A stretch of DNA of 64,000 nucleotides from Brienomyrus brachyistius (taxonomy: Eukaryota > Chordata > Actinopteri > Osteoglossiformes > Mormyridae): positions 17,990,254-18,054,253 of the forward strand of contig NC_064555.1 in assembly GCF_023856365.1 (NCBI RefSeq), in the 5' to 3' direction. Under the pieces are notes generated by a model, which made no database searches, was not told where the DNA came from, and saw only the letters and a list, made by a program, of their open reading frames with translations. Of this stretch, positions 51,701 through 60,686 are shown in pieces. The position numbers and the translations under genes were made by a program. Within the stretch, counting starts at the first letter, position 1. Every line of letters begins with the position of its first letter.

Positions 51701-54700
51701 CAGATTCCACTTCCACTGTGTGTATGCACATCTACGTGCAGTTTTCATGTTCTCCTCATGTCGTGTGGGTTCCACATGCATCTACACAGCGCCTCACCCC
51801 CGTGAGGTTATGGGAATGCTCATATCTGTGGATGGATGCATGCAGAAAAGACTTACCAAGCTTGACCGAACCAACAAAGAGCGATCCTTTGTCAAAGGCA
51901 TCTTTCCAGGTGAATGTTAAACAGAGCTGAAAATAGGGATTGTGTTAGCAATGAATCTGACAGCATCCTGCAGAGTACATTTAATAATATCCTGAATGCA
52001 CAGCGGCATGAGGGCCAACAGTTTCACTAGCTTAAGCGACATATGATCTACAACACTATACATAATGCAGTCTGTTGGAACCATATAGAGATTGTCATCC
52101 GCTACAAGTCAAACTGACAAAGAAGCAAGCGATACTTAAGTAAATGAAAAAAAGATACCTGGTTTTCCGAAAAGGGAAATTTGGGTTCAATAGCACTGAG
52201 CTGATCATAGTACCTGAAAAACAACCACAAATCATCAAAAAATCTTTCATGTTTCCAAGGGTCAAACTAAATATAATTAATTTGTTTTAAGCAAACAGAA
52301 TATCCTCGTCCATAAAAAACAGTCACATTATCAGCTATTTTTTTTCATGTCATTCGTGTGTGTGGCCCCTTATAAGGCATATGACAGTAGCTTCTGGTTT
52401 CCAGGACTTTTTTATTGCAGTCCTGTTCTGTCTATGGGGTTTAGAATCACAGAACTCTGCAGCCCTAAAAGACTGGAGTCAGGAGTCAAATAACGTAACA
52501 GCAACACTAACAACGTATGTAAAAGACTGAGAAACACCATATGTGACAGATGACATGAAGATCAACAAGGATTTTATCATCATTAAAATAAAAACACGAC
52601 ACTGGCCAGGAGATATGCGGGTAACTTTTAATTAAACCTAAGACAATATTGAAGTATAAGAAATAACATGAAAGCAAGGATTTTAGAAGGAGGCGATTCT
52701 GAAAGCAATTGCCATTTACACACAGGCAGTGATCAGGGCAGCCACAGCCTCAGAAAGCCCAGAGAAAAGGGATCCATTCCTGCATCTCATCAGAAAACTG
52801 ACCTCACTGCATTACTGGTCCAAAAAAAAAAAAAAAAAACTCAAGACATTTACATGTTTATTTATTTGGCGAATGCTTTTGCTAAAAGTGACCAACAAGT
52901 GAGGCAGATCACAAGTAATACCAAGCAGAGTAACACCAAGCACAATGAATGCTGTTTATCACTGCACAGACCATTAAAGAAAAGGCAAACATATATATAT
53001 ACACATATACAGCTGATCCTAAAAAAAGCACGGTGCCTAAAAGCTTCTTCATGAGCAGCACTGCGTGGGCAAACAGCCCCCAGAGCTGAAGATGGTGACT
53101 GCGGTGTGGGGGAGAAATGCTGCTTGGATCTCCCGTCACGTCCTGCGGCTGGCACAGCGACACAGGGCCTCAAAGGGCCTGCTGTGCAAGAACACTCTGC
53201 GTATCCGCAGTCAGCACGGAGCAGCTGGGGTCAAAGGCTAAATGCTTAAGCAATTCTTACCAACCAGGAAGAATCTCTCTCTCTCCACATAAACGGTTCA
53301 TCTGAGGTCTGCCTGCCTGCCTGGGTTTCCTTAAGGCCGTGTTAAATATTCTGACCGCCAGGGACTTACGGAAGAGGCTCTCAGAAGCCCCATCTATTAT
53401 ACATGAGACAACGCTCAGGATGTTTTAAACTGTTATTCACGCAGCTTTTAGCATCGGCAGCTGGCATCTCTGTGAATGCGAAGAAGCATCACATAACCCC
53501 CAGTACACACTGCTGCCAGGCGGCGGTTGATACAGTGCCTACGTGTAAAACCAGGATTATCACGATGTATCAGGATATTACGATGCAGAACCTTGTGCAC
53601 ACGATGCCCATAGAGAATGCCAGTTTTCTGGGGTCACCGTGTGCAGGAATGTCTGTGTGCCCTTCACAAGCGGGAGGTCTCCTGGCGCTTTGTCCCAGTG
53701 ACGATGTGAGCCGCAGCCTGAGGAGTGCTGACAAAGCCCGCGGCTGATCGGCGGCGCTCAGGGACAGACAGCAGCTGGGGCTCATACCCGTCAGGCTGCT
53801 CAGTGCCTCTCGCCCAGACTCTCCTAGGAGACGCACGCGGGGGACCCACACAACTTATTCAAGCTATGCGACTGTGTTCCACTTACATTCTCCATTAAAA
53901 GGAAACTCTGATACAACAGCACAAAACATGAGGGCAGCAAAAAATAATACTTATCTAACTGTTTATCTAATACAAAAGCATGGCAGTAAATAATCCATCC
54001 ATCCATTCTGTAGTCCACTTATGAACTGACAAATATTTTCAATCTAAACCACTTTAATCATAGCAATATGGACAGCAGCTAGACTCATTACAGAAACATT
54101 ACATCTTTTGATTAGCTTTGTCCTTCTAAATACACATGAGAAATTTCAAACAAGGTCCCCACAAAACTCCAACAAATCACCAATGTCGGCTGTGGTTTTG
54201 TTAAACAAATTCTGACAGCTTTCTTCCCCATGCAAACACGATCCCGCTGCCCTTTCAGTTGGCTCTCAGCCTTGCTTGTCCATTTTCCCACACAAAGTCA
54301 ACTCTGCGATCGTCCTTCATACACATTTCCGCGTCTTTCCAGTATCTCCTGCTTCTCTGGCATTCTTAATGTCGGCTTAAAGCCCATGTCACGATCCTGC
54401 ATGTCCACAGCACCACGACTGAAAGACCGGCTGGTGAGACAACCATTCAAGGGCCTTTCTGAGGGACTATAGTTACCACAACAAAAGAAGCGTTCTTAAC
54501 GTGTCAGTGCTTCGGTGAGGGCTGCACTCTCCGCAGAACTGTCGTGTGGAATAAGTAAAGTCCACCTTATCTGATACAAGGGTAAATGGGCAAAACCTTT
54601 TGTGTGTACCCAGTAGTTTACCTGCAGAAGTGCCCCCCCGCATACAGTGTTACTTAGTATGATTTTTTTATATAAAGTGTATTCATTTTTATAATGGACT

Positions 54701-55935
54701 GATCAAGAATTCTATTTCCCTAAACATTAACATAATACTGTCAGAAACGCATGTATCAAGTACAACTTAAGTTCTCCTTGAGCTGCGGGAAGGTCACTCC
54801 ATCATGAACTTGGTGTTTACTTCCTTAATATTTACGGTACTCAGCCTGCTCTGCACCCCCCAATCAGAAAGGGAAACACAATGACATACCAGCACCTGAC
54901 TTGGGGAAAACAGGACCAGACCAGCTGCTCGCTACCTTTACTACTACCCCCCTCCCCTTAGGTTAAAAGAGGCCCGAGGCTGGTCTTCAGTCAAAAGGTA
55001 AGTAATCAAATGGCTGCGGAGAAAACTCCCACACAACTGTTGCAGGCTTATTGCCAAGAAAGGTGCTTAGCTAAAACTGAATTGGTTACACAGCTGAACA
55101 TTCTTAAGTGTCAGTGTATTCGACTGAAAGGGTAGAAAGCGGCTTACGATAAATGCCACTGGTGGCTGGATAAATAATTAATAGCGATATACAATGAAAT
55201 GCTTGTGCACAGAGTCCTTCCCTCGCCGCTGACGGGAAAATGCTGTGTCACGGTGCTCACAGGGGTCCCGGCTTTAGCTCATTTTACACACAAGATACCT
55301 TCATAAAGCCGTGAAGCGGCTCCCTGCCCGACCCGCCCTACCAAAGAGGTACCCGCGGGCTGCCTCGCTGCCATCCTGCCGTGCTCCGCCAAGCTGCTTT
55401 TTCACATTCATCTTCAGCTCACGCTTTTTACTGCCTCGTTGAACACAGCTATGTATCAACAACGATTTACATGCTAAAAATTAGTAAACGCAAACCCATT
55501 TTGTGACACATTTAACGAAGATCATTCAACGTAAAAACCTCGCGTGTATGAGAAACGGACTCAACTAACAAACTGACGGGCTTCATACTTGTCTAGTTTG
55601 CGAAAGCGTACAACTAATCGGCGTGATCTTTAAAACACATCACAGAAAATCAGTAATCATAATATTTTTCGTGCAGACTAGCTTGACTGTACGTAAGAGA
55701 CTGAAACTTGGGGTTAGATGGCGCCTCACCTCATCAGGATCTCCAGCGAGCTTTCGTGCTTATCTAGCGGCCTGTTCAGGGCATTCTTACGCAGCTTATT
55801 TAGCTCTTCCACGGCACGGAGATACTCCGCCTGATCTTCGCCCGCCGGGTAGGTAGCCGTGATAAACTTTGACAAGGGTTTCACCAAGTCCACATCAGAC
55901 GACTTTTTTAACGGTACAGAGATAAATGTCGCCAT
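42538..55935 (-). CDS. pdcd6ip: pdcd6ip (ALIX), complete coding region, 18 exons, 877 aa
   Basis: Programmed cell death 6-interacting protein (ALIX) is a cytosolic adaptor that links ALG-2, TSG101/ESCRT-I, CHMP4/ESCRT-III and CEP55 in multivesicular-body sorting, cytokinetic abscission, exosome release and membrane repair. Coding exons (minus strand): 55935-55730, 52213-52159, 51926-51857, 51177-51050, 50568-50415, 49811-49711, 47628-47512, 47410-47188, 47052-46929, 46820-46643, 46551-46440, 46229-46060, 45894-45646, 44324-44190, 43927-43833, 43706-43577, 43006-42792, 42709-42538. They total 2634 nt, keep phase throughout and end in TAG. The protein has a Bro1 domain (about 1-355), a coiled V domain (about 360-700) and a proline-rich tail. 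Key motifs are kept: Tyr318 in FIYHDR, PSAP at 716-719 (TSG101), PTPAPR at 741-746 (CIN85-type SH3), RPPPP at 763-767 and GPPYPTY at 810-816 (CEP55). The length is close to human ALIX (868 aa). Start chosen from the family N-terminus MATFISV, with G at -3 and +4; the frame stays open upstream to an ATG at 56046. Confidence 0.98.
42792..43006 (-). CDS. pdcd6ip: pdcd6ip exon 17 (proline-rich region)
   Basis: A 215-nt exon, Pro/Ala/Gln rich, with RPPPP (endophilin-type SH3 ligand) and [12 protein letters not shown] (CEP55/ALG-2 binding region). Acceptor CCCACAG, donor GTAAGC, phase 2. The Pro/Ala stretch diverges from mammals, as expected for this tail. Confidence 0.95.
43577..43706 (-). CDS. 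pdcd6ip: pdcd6ip exon 16 (PSAP and PTPAPR motifs)
   Basis: A 130-nt exon reading [20 protein letters not shown] through PTPAPRTVF. It carries the late-domain-like PSAP used to bind TSG101 and the PTPAPR SH3 ligand. Acceptor TTTGCAG, donor GTAAGT, ends in phase 0. Confidence 0.96.
43833..43927 (-). CDS. pdcd6ip: pdcd6ip exon 15 (end of V domain)
   Basis: A 95-nt exon reading [20 protein letters not shown] then [11 protein letters not shown]. It ends in phase 2 at AA|GTAAGA. A telomere-like CTAAC array sits in the branchpoint window upstream. Confidence 0.96.
43957..43997. repeat. telomere-like TTAGGG/TTAGG array in pdcd6ip intron 14
   Basis: Seven TTAGG-type units (GGGTTAGGGTTAGGTTAGGT and on). 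On the transcribed strand they read CCTAACC, placing several CTAAC motifs 33 nt and more upstream of the exon 15 acceptor. Confidence 0.9.
44190..44324 (-). CDS. pdcd6ip: pdcd6ip exon 14 (V domain coiled coil)
   Basis: A 135-nt (45-codon) exon reading [20 protein letters not shown] through NLREGTK. The acceptor tract is an almost pure C homopolymer (44327 upward). Donor GTGAGT. Confidence 0.96.
45646..45894 (-). CDS. pdcd6ip: pdcd6ip exon 13 (V domain arm, LYPXnL-binding region)
   Basis: The longest exon, 249 nt (83 codons): [20 protein letters not shown] ... [20 protein letters not shown] ... LLSNVQ. The strongly conserved [15 protein letters not shown] block lies in the V-domain arm that forms the LYPXnL-ligand pocket in the family. 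Acceptor GTGCAG, donor GTCTGA. Confidence 0.96.
46060..46229 (-). CDS. pdcd6ip: pdcd6ip exon 12 (V domain)
   Basis: A 170-nt exon reading [20 protein letters not shown] through [10 protein letters not shown]. Acceptor GTTCCAG after a C-run, donor GTGAGT, ends in phase 0. Confidence 0.96.
46440..46551 (-). CDS. pdcd6ip: pdcd6ip exon 11 (V domain)
   Basis: A 112-nt exon reading [20 protein letters not shown] through GELYKPLRA. Acceptor CCCTCAG, donor GTGAAT, phase 1. Confidence 0.95.
46643..46820 (-). CDS. pdcd6ip: pdcd6ip exon 10 (V domain)
   Basis: A 178-nt exon reading [20 protein letters not shown] through [11 protein letters not shown]. The donor is the less usual GTTAGT after GAA; it is supported by the phase-0 junction to the next exon and by family alignment. 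Confidence 0.95.
46929..47052 (-). CDS. pdcd6ip: pdcd6ip exon 9 (start of V domain)
   Basis: A 124-nt exon reading [20 protein letters not shown] through [10 protein letters not shown]. It opens arm 1 of the V domain. Acceptor ATTACAG, donor GTGAGC, phase 2. Confidence 0.96.
47188..47410 (-). CDS. pdcd6ip: pdcd6ip exon 8 (end of Bro1 domain, regulatory Tyr)
   Basis: A 223-nt exon reading [20 protein letters not shown] through PISQKFT. It contains FIYHDRVP with Tyr318, equivalent to the Src-family phosphorylation site of human ALIX, and the Bro1-to-V linker. Acceptor TGTTCAG, donor GTAAGA, phase 1. Confidence 0.96.
47512..47628 (-). CDS. pdcd6ip: pdcd6ip exon 7 (Bro1 domain)
   Basis: A 117-nt (39-codon) exon reading [20 protein letters not shown] through [11 protein letters not shown], nearly identical to mammalian ALIX. 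Acceptor TTTCCAG, donor GTGACG, symmetrical phase 0. Confidence 0.96.
47986..48480. repeat. mixed minisatellite in pdcd6ip intron 6
   Basis: Two unit types are interspersed: about 37 bp (GTGTACGAGGTGGGCCTATA then CGTCCATACGGCATATA) and a shorter 24-bp form with GAGGCGGTACAGCATAT. About 14 units in all, inside the 2.1-kb intron between exons 6 and 7. Confidence 0.9.
49711..49811 (-). CDS. pdcd6ip: pdcd6ip exon 6 (Bro1 domain)
   Basis: A 101-nt exon reading [20 protein letters not shown] then [14 protein letters not shown]. Acceptor TTTGCAG, donor GTAGGT, phase 0 at the end. A C-run of about 13 nt (G-run on the plus strand) lies in the intron 11 nt past the donor. Confidence 0.96.
50415..50568 (-). 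CDS. pdcd6ip: pdcd6ip exon 5 (Bro1 domain)
   Basis: A 154-nt exon reading [20 protein letters not shown] through [16 protein letters not shown]. The acceptor is preceded by an unbroken run of C. It ends in phase 1 at GTAAGG. The segment belongs to the Bro1 surface that in the family binds the CHMP4 C-terminal helix. Confidence 0.96.
51050..51177 (-). CDS. pdcd6ip: pdcd6ip exon 4 (Bro1 domain)
   Basis: A 128-nt exon reading [20 protein letters not shown] and on to KLYQ, a hallmark Bro1 helix pair. Acceptor CCCACAG, donor GTCAGT, ends in phase 0. Confidence 0.96.
51857..51926 (-). CDS. pdcd6ip: pdcd6ip exon 3 (Bro1 domain)
   Basis: A 70-nt exon reading [20 protein letters not shown] then VKL. 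It follows a TTTTCAG acceptor and ends in phase 1 at a GTAAGT donor. Confidence 0.96.
52159..52213 (-). CDS. pdcd6ip: pdcd6ip exon 2 (Bro1 domain)
   Basis: A 55-nt exon between a TTTTTCAG acceptor and a GTATCT donor. It reads [18 protein letters not shown] after completing Arg69 and ends in phase 0, giving the conserved early Bro1 segment. Confidence 0.95.
52855..53085. repeat. dispersed fish repeat in pdcd6ip intron 1
   Basis: TTTATTTATTTGGCGAATGC then TTTTGCTAAAAGTGACCAAC is a decayed form of the common TTTGGCAGACGCTTTTATCC repeat. It is preceded by an A18 tract (52821-52838). Confidence 0.55.
53993..54030 (-). repeat. SINE/L2 tail remnant, minus orientation
   Basis: On the minus strand it reads ATAAGTGGACTACAGAATGG and (ATGG)n, the 3' tail of the same SINE/L2 family, truncated to its last 40 bp. 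Confidence 0.5.
55730..55935 (-). CDS. pdcd6ip: pdcd6ip exon 1 (start codon; Bro1 N-terminus)
   Basis: Codes residues 1-68 plus two bases of codon 69 ([12 protein letters not shown]... to ...LEILM). It ends at an AG|GTGAGG donor in phase 2. The following intron is 3.5 kb, the longest in the gene. Confidence 0.96.
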
Positions 55936-56183
55936 TTCGGCCCGCGAGACTGCACACAAACAACTGAAGAGGGAAGTAATCGGCCGAATAACAACAGGAG
56001 TCACTTCCTGGGTACGACTGACGGGGGTCACGTGGCAGTGACGCACGAGAAAGCGGAAACATGAACGGCGCGCGATGACAGTTTACGCATGTGCACGGCG
56101 CCCGATTATTTCCATCCCAGTTCCAGTAAACCACGCCCCCAGTTTATGACGTAGATTTTATGGCCAATCGTTTTCCTTAGATA
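55936..56183 (-). promoter_or_regulatory. pdcd6ip: pdcd6ip 5'UTR and proximal promoter region
   Basis: CpG-containing, TATA-less segment just upstream of the start codon. It contains an ETS-type CACTTCCT (56002-56009), a palindromic CACGTG E-box in GGTCACGTGGC (56029-56034), an NRF1-like CGCATGTGCA near 56086 and a CCAAT box (56164-56168). This fits a housekeeping promoter. Transcription start and factor occupancy cannot be read from sequence. Confidence 0.55.
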
Positions 56184-56197
56184 ACATTTCCATTCCC

Positions 56198-56323
56198 TGC
56201 GATGGGCTGGCCCCCCATCCTGGGTTGTTCCCTGCCTCGTGCCCATTGCTTCTGGGATAGGCTCCGGACCCCCCGCGACCCAGTAGGATAAGCGGTTTGG
56301 AAAATGGATGGATGGATGGATGG
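56198..56323 (+). mobile_element. SINE with L2-type tail, 14-bp perfect TSD, next to pdcd6ip promoter
   Basis: Nearly identical to the copy at 14.66 kb (TGCGATGGGCTGGCCCCCCA, GGGATAGGCTCCGGACCC, (GGAT)n). ACATTTCCATTCCC flanks it perfectly at 56184-56197 and 56324-56337. The intact TSD marks a fairly recent insertion about 260 bp upstream of the pdcd6ip start codon. Confidence 0.93.
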
Positions 56324-56382
56324 ACATTTCCATTCCCGTAGTCGCCGTATAAAGCTGAGAATGCTTAGCAGCTCACTAAAGT

Positions 56383-56384
<2 letters not shown>

Positions 56385-56415
<31 letters not shown>

Positions 56416-56860
56416 TTTTATTTATATAGCGCCTTTCATACACTCAAGGACACTTTACAAAAAATTTAACAAGGTAGGCAAGTTACATACAAGACGAATA
56501 ATTTATTTATTGAATAAATGTGTTTTTAACAGAAGCTTAAAACGGATAACAGATTTTTCCTCACGGAGACTGAGGAAGACCGTTCCGAAGTTTAGGAGCT
56601 GTTACACTAAATGTTCTGCCACCTATAGTTGATACTCACTGTACCTAAGCACAGGTTAAGTCTGCATCGGATGATCTTAATGCACGAGGGGCTAAACCAT
56701 GAAGGGCTTTGAAGGTGATGAGGATAATTTCATATTTGATTCTTGAAGAGACTGGCATTATGAGAGTTTAAATAATCATTTAGAAGAGCAGCAACAACTT
56801 TCTCCAGGATTAAAACCGTGGAAGGTTCAGAATGTGTAATGGCCCGAAAAACAATTCACT
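56385..56860 (-). mobile_element. L2-type LINE 3' end with internal deletion
   Basis: On the minus strand, one segment reads SEPSTVLILEKVVAALLNDY (upstream RT region, E-K-V style). It joins directly to SRIKYEIILITFKALHGLAP (ORF2 C-terminal region), and further down comes FSVTAPKLWNGLPQSLREEK then FKLLLKTHLFNK. The element ends with a short 3'UTR, GGCGCTATATAAATAAAACA, and (ATT)n. The RT core is missing. It contains stops and is inactive. Confidence 0.8.
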
Positions 56861-57179
56861 TAGTTTAAATTGTAGGACAGTTGGCTTAGCAGATGGTTTT
56901 TATTCTAAGTATTTAAAACTATCCATGCACTGAAGCTGGGGTCGTTGTGTTCTTCCATGCTATAATTAAGCACCATCTAATTGGATAATGTATAGGTTGT
57001 GCAATTGTTGAAAATGCATGAGGGCACATAGACGGGGATTAAAAAATCGGACCTGGACTTTTGGGTCATCCGTGATAAATTTTCAGCCCACAAATCCATC
57101 AGTCCACTGGGAAAATGCCTGGTATGCCCGGTGGCCAGCACAGCCCTGCCTGTTACACATTCTAGGCAATAAAAGTGTG

Positions 57180-57345
57180 ACTTGACGAGTTAGGACACTG
57201 CTGTGTCTAGGTCACCGTTTCAAATCCCAGGGTTGCTAGAGTGATTTCAGCATCGGGCCCCAGAGCAAAGCCCCTAACCCCCAAATACACCAGGGACTGT
57301 CTGACCCTGCTCTCTCAATTATGCATCAGGATATCAGGAATGGTG
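57180..57345 (+). repeat. tRNA-type SINE fragment
   Basis: GTTTCAAATCCCAGGGT resembles a tRNA B box, followed by CCCCAGAGCAAAGCCCCTAA CCCCCAA, the typical body of a fish tRNA-derived SINE. Diverged; ends unclear. Confidence 0.5.
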
Positions 57346-57923
57346 TGTATATTTAAGGCAAGACGAATAACTCCATGGCCACTACAATGGCATAACAACT
57401 CAACACAAGTGTAGGAGCTTTATCGTGACTCACCAACAAGTAATCAAAACGGTGAGAGTCTGAAAAAGAGGACTTAGGATTACTTTGCACATGTAAAGTA
57501 CTGCTGGATGGTACATGTGCACAAAACCCAGCTGAGGGGCGGGGCTCTGCTGGATGGGCGGGGCATCAGGCACATTCACCTGTACTGCAGCAGGTCGTCT
57601 GCTCCCCCCACCCAAACAAGCATCACACAGTCTTTCCACTGGCATTTTTCTGCACTTTTTTTTTTATTCCACCTTCTGTCACATGGTTTACATTTTCATT
57701 CCTGTAAAATTTCAGTGCTGCATTGGTAATGTTCACGTGGGGAGGAGGAAGCTGCCTTCTCGCTTCCCCTCGTGCTTTTAAATTAGAACAGCAACAGTAG
57801 GTGCATGCCACACAGAGATGCTCAGTACAGGTCCTGGAGGGCACCAAGTACAGAGGTGTCCACCAGGCAAAGTCCGCAGCCTTCATGTCTGACTGCCATG
57901 AAAAGTACACCAAATTTTTTTCC

Positions 57924-57954
<31 letters not shown>

Positions 57955-57974
57955 CCAAAGGGCTTCCAAGACGG

Positions 57975-59216
57975 GGGGAGGGGGGGGTGATTTTATTAAA
58001 AAAATAAACAAAAGAAACATGCACTCTAAAATGAACTACAGTACAGATGAATACAAAAAAATGGCAAAATGAAAAATGCCCCAGACAGCGACAGCCAAGA
58101 GGCACATATGGACCAGTTCCACACCGGCATGGCACAAGCTCTCGCACTGCAGACAGGATGCGCCAAATCATCAGAGGGCACATTCCAGAGGTGAGGTCAC
58201 ACGCCATCATCACAGTCAGGCACAGCGAGCACAGAGAAATTAAGTATTTTCAGTGGGGGGGGGGGGAGGGCACTCCCCACCGTTTTAAGCAAATGCAAAA
58301 GGTTTGGTCCACTTCACTGTCTTTGAGGATTACCCTCACTTCCTGCTTAGCGAAACTCTTGACGCAGAATAATTTATGGTAATGGACATGCAGGATGCAC
58401 ATGAAGGAGCCTGAGCCATCAGGAGGTAGACTCCAAATGACTCTGCAGGCCTGCCCTCCAGAATGCAGGGTGGGGGCGCGACTCTCACCTGAGTACATCT
58501 ACCCACGTGCAAGCAGGTGGACCAAAGCCAACATGGTACCAAAATGGGTCACCCAGGGCGAAATGACGTTAAAACCCATCTAAAAGGCAGGAATCTGCAG
58601 CCAGAATAACCAGCTTAGGCTGTGGAGGGGGGCGTCAAACAGCTTCCAGCAGCTTTTTACATACGGATGATTATGTTCTGTTCTTCTGAGGGGCGCTGGG
58701 CGGATTTAGCTCCCCTCGCTGGCCGCCATGCGCAAGCGCAGGCATACAGTCCCACCTCCTCTGTGAGCCACTCCACAGCTCACTCGGCAGGAATTCATGG
58801 CAGGAGAAAGCGAGCGGGAGTACGGCTTCTCCGCCACCGTAACTACAGGCTCCTGCGCTGCAATCACTTCGGCTTGCAAAACCTCAAGCAATGCCGGGCC
58901 AAACACCAGAGAGGCTTAAGAACCCCAACCCCCAGCCCAAGAGGGGAGAGAGGGCAAGATAGGTGGTGGAGGAAGATGGGGGAGGGGACAAAACGCACAG
59001 ACACACACACACACAGACACACACAATGCCCAAGAGCCATTCCTAGCTACGCTCCTTAAATCATGATTTCAATATGAAACAGTGTTACCCTGAAGTCAGA
59101 TTCTAACATTTAACTGGCTCTAGGCTCTCCACTCGTCCTTCTTCCTGATATCAAACCAGACGCCACAAAAGAGAAAATCTTGGCAAAGGATCCTTCTGAC
59201 GTCGCTTCTTGCCATT
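57975..59216 (-). other. ubp1: putative ubp1 3'UTR
   Basis: The region below the ubp1 stop has no further exon. It includes an (AC)n tract near 59000-59030 and ends near a minus-strand AATAAA at 57992-57997. A second hexamer at 57663-57668 could give a longer form. Several ORFs here are short and unsupported. Confidence 0.45.
57992..57997 (-). terminator. candidate poly(A) signal of ubp1
   Basis: AATAAA on the minus strand within TTTAATAAAATC. A T/A homopolymer lies just beyond (57930-57954). An alternative hexamer is at 57663-57668. Confidence 0.35.
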
Positions 59217-59254
59217 TTACTTCAAAATAATGTGGTATCCCTCTCCAGTCTCAT
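59217..59254 (-). CDS. ubp1: ubp1 last coding exon and stop
   Basis: A 38-nt coding segment after a TTCTTGCAG acceptor, reading [12 protein letters not shown] and TAA at 59217-59219. The HIILK ending is conserved in the UBP1/TFCP2 family. Confidence 0.93.
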
Positions 59255-60641
59255 CTGCAAGAAAGAGGTGAATTCCCAGTCAGGCAGGTACACGCAGGAC
59301 CAGGGTGCCAATACGACCCAGTCAGGTCAGGCTTGGCATCCATTACTCACACAGGACAGTTACGGCTCAATTTCCACGTTTCGGTTATGCAAACAAGCAA
59401 TTACATCATGTTCTGACTCGCTGTCATGAACAGGGCTGTCATAAGGATGCTAATTTTAAAGGGGAGATGTTAAGAACAGACAGGAACTATTAAGATTTAT
59501 GCGAGACACGGTGACCGTACCTTTCAATGTGCTAATCACAAAGCAACTCTCATCTGGAAGATTGTAAACCATCTGTGAAAAGCAGCAAGGAGTCAATGTC
59601 AGTCAGAAAGATATTATGTGCATTTTTAAAAAGAGGGAAAAAAAAAATTCAGGAATGAATGCGGAAGAAGGAGATTGCGTGGCCACACGGGGGCGCGGTG
59701 GGGGCACTGACCTGGTCACTGAGCAGGATGTGTATGCCTGTGGGCCCCTGGCGGAACACCTGCTTGACCTGGGTGAGCGAGAGGCCGAAGATGGCGGCGA
59801 TCTTGCGGGTAAGCTCGCAGGCCGTCATCTCCTCCAAGTACAGGGCATGATACACTGCCGGTGTGCCAGAGCGCTCGTCAGCAGTGCTGCCAGTAAGCCT
59901 CAGACGTACTGCAGGGGCCCCACGCTTACCGTATATGGCACAGCCAGAGTGCTTCCTCTGGTGGCCCTCAGCAGCGCCCTCTGGTGGTGGGGTGTCAGCC
60001 TGCTGGACCTCCTGGCTCACATACACAGTCAGGCGGGGTCTCACTGACCTGGGGGCACATAGTGGGTATTTCACATCCATGTGCTACACAAACTGGATTC
60101 ATTCTAATGCGAACGGCTTGGAGCTGCATGTAAGTGCACATGGACAAACTGAGCTCATTGAGACACAGTCACAGAGATAAATGGCTCATTCCCACCGCCA
60201 CCCACCCCTGACCAAACGCTGCCACATTTACCTTGATTTAAGTGCATTAAACAGTCGGATACCATCTGCTGCTCCGCATATCTGGACTAGGTCCTCACGG
60301 GTCAGCTTCAGTAAATCAGAACCTGTTTTGGGAAAAGCGGCACGGGGGAAGGCCAATCAGCAACCAGGATGGACGACGGCACTCGTGTCACATGACCCGG
60401 CACCAGGAGGCTGACTGTGTTGGCAATGTGATGTACTGGTGAAGCAGATATGAAAAAAGAGAGCGACAGGTCAGTATGGAGGCTGACATTACCTGAGAAA
60501 TTCGAGAAGACTCTGGTGTAGGTAGCAAATCGATTCTTTTGCAGCCATTGCTGCACGTCCTGCATGGAGGCCAAGGGGCTGAGCTGCTGTGGGGGAGCCA
60601 AGTGTGGAGATGCGTGCACACACACACACGCACACACACAC

Positions 60642-60686
<45 letters not shown>

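Noticed and set aside
59855..59929. Treating the 75 nt as constitutive coding sequence of ubp1
   Set aside because: Splicing at strong GT-AG sites restores the conserved YVYHA(I/L)YLEE junction, whereas read-through inserts 25 residues absent from the family; kept only as an alternative.
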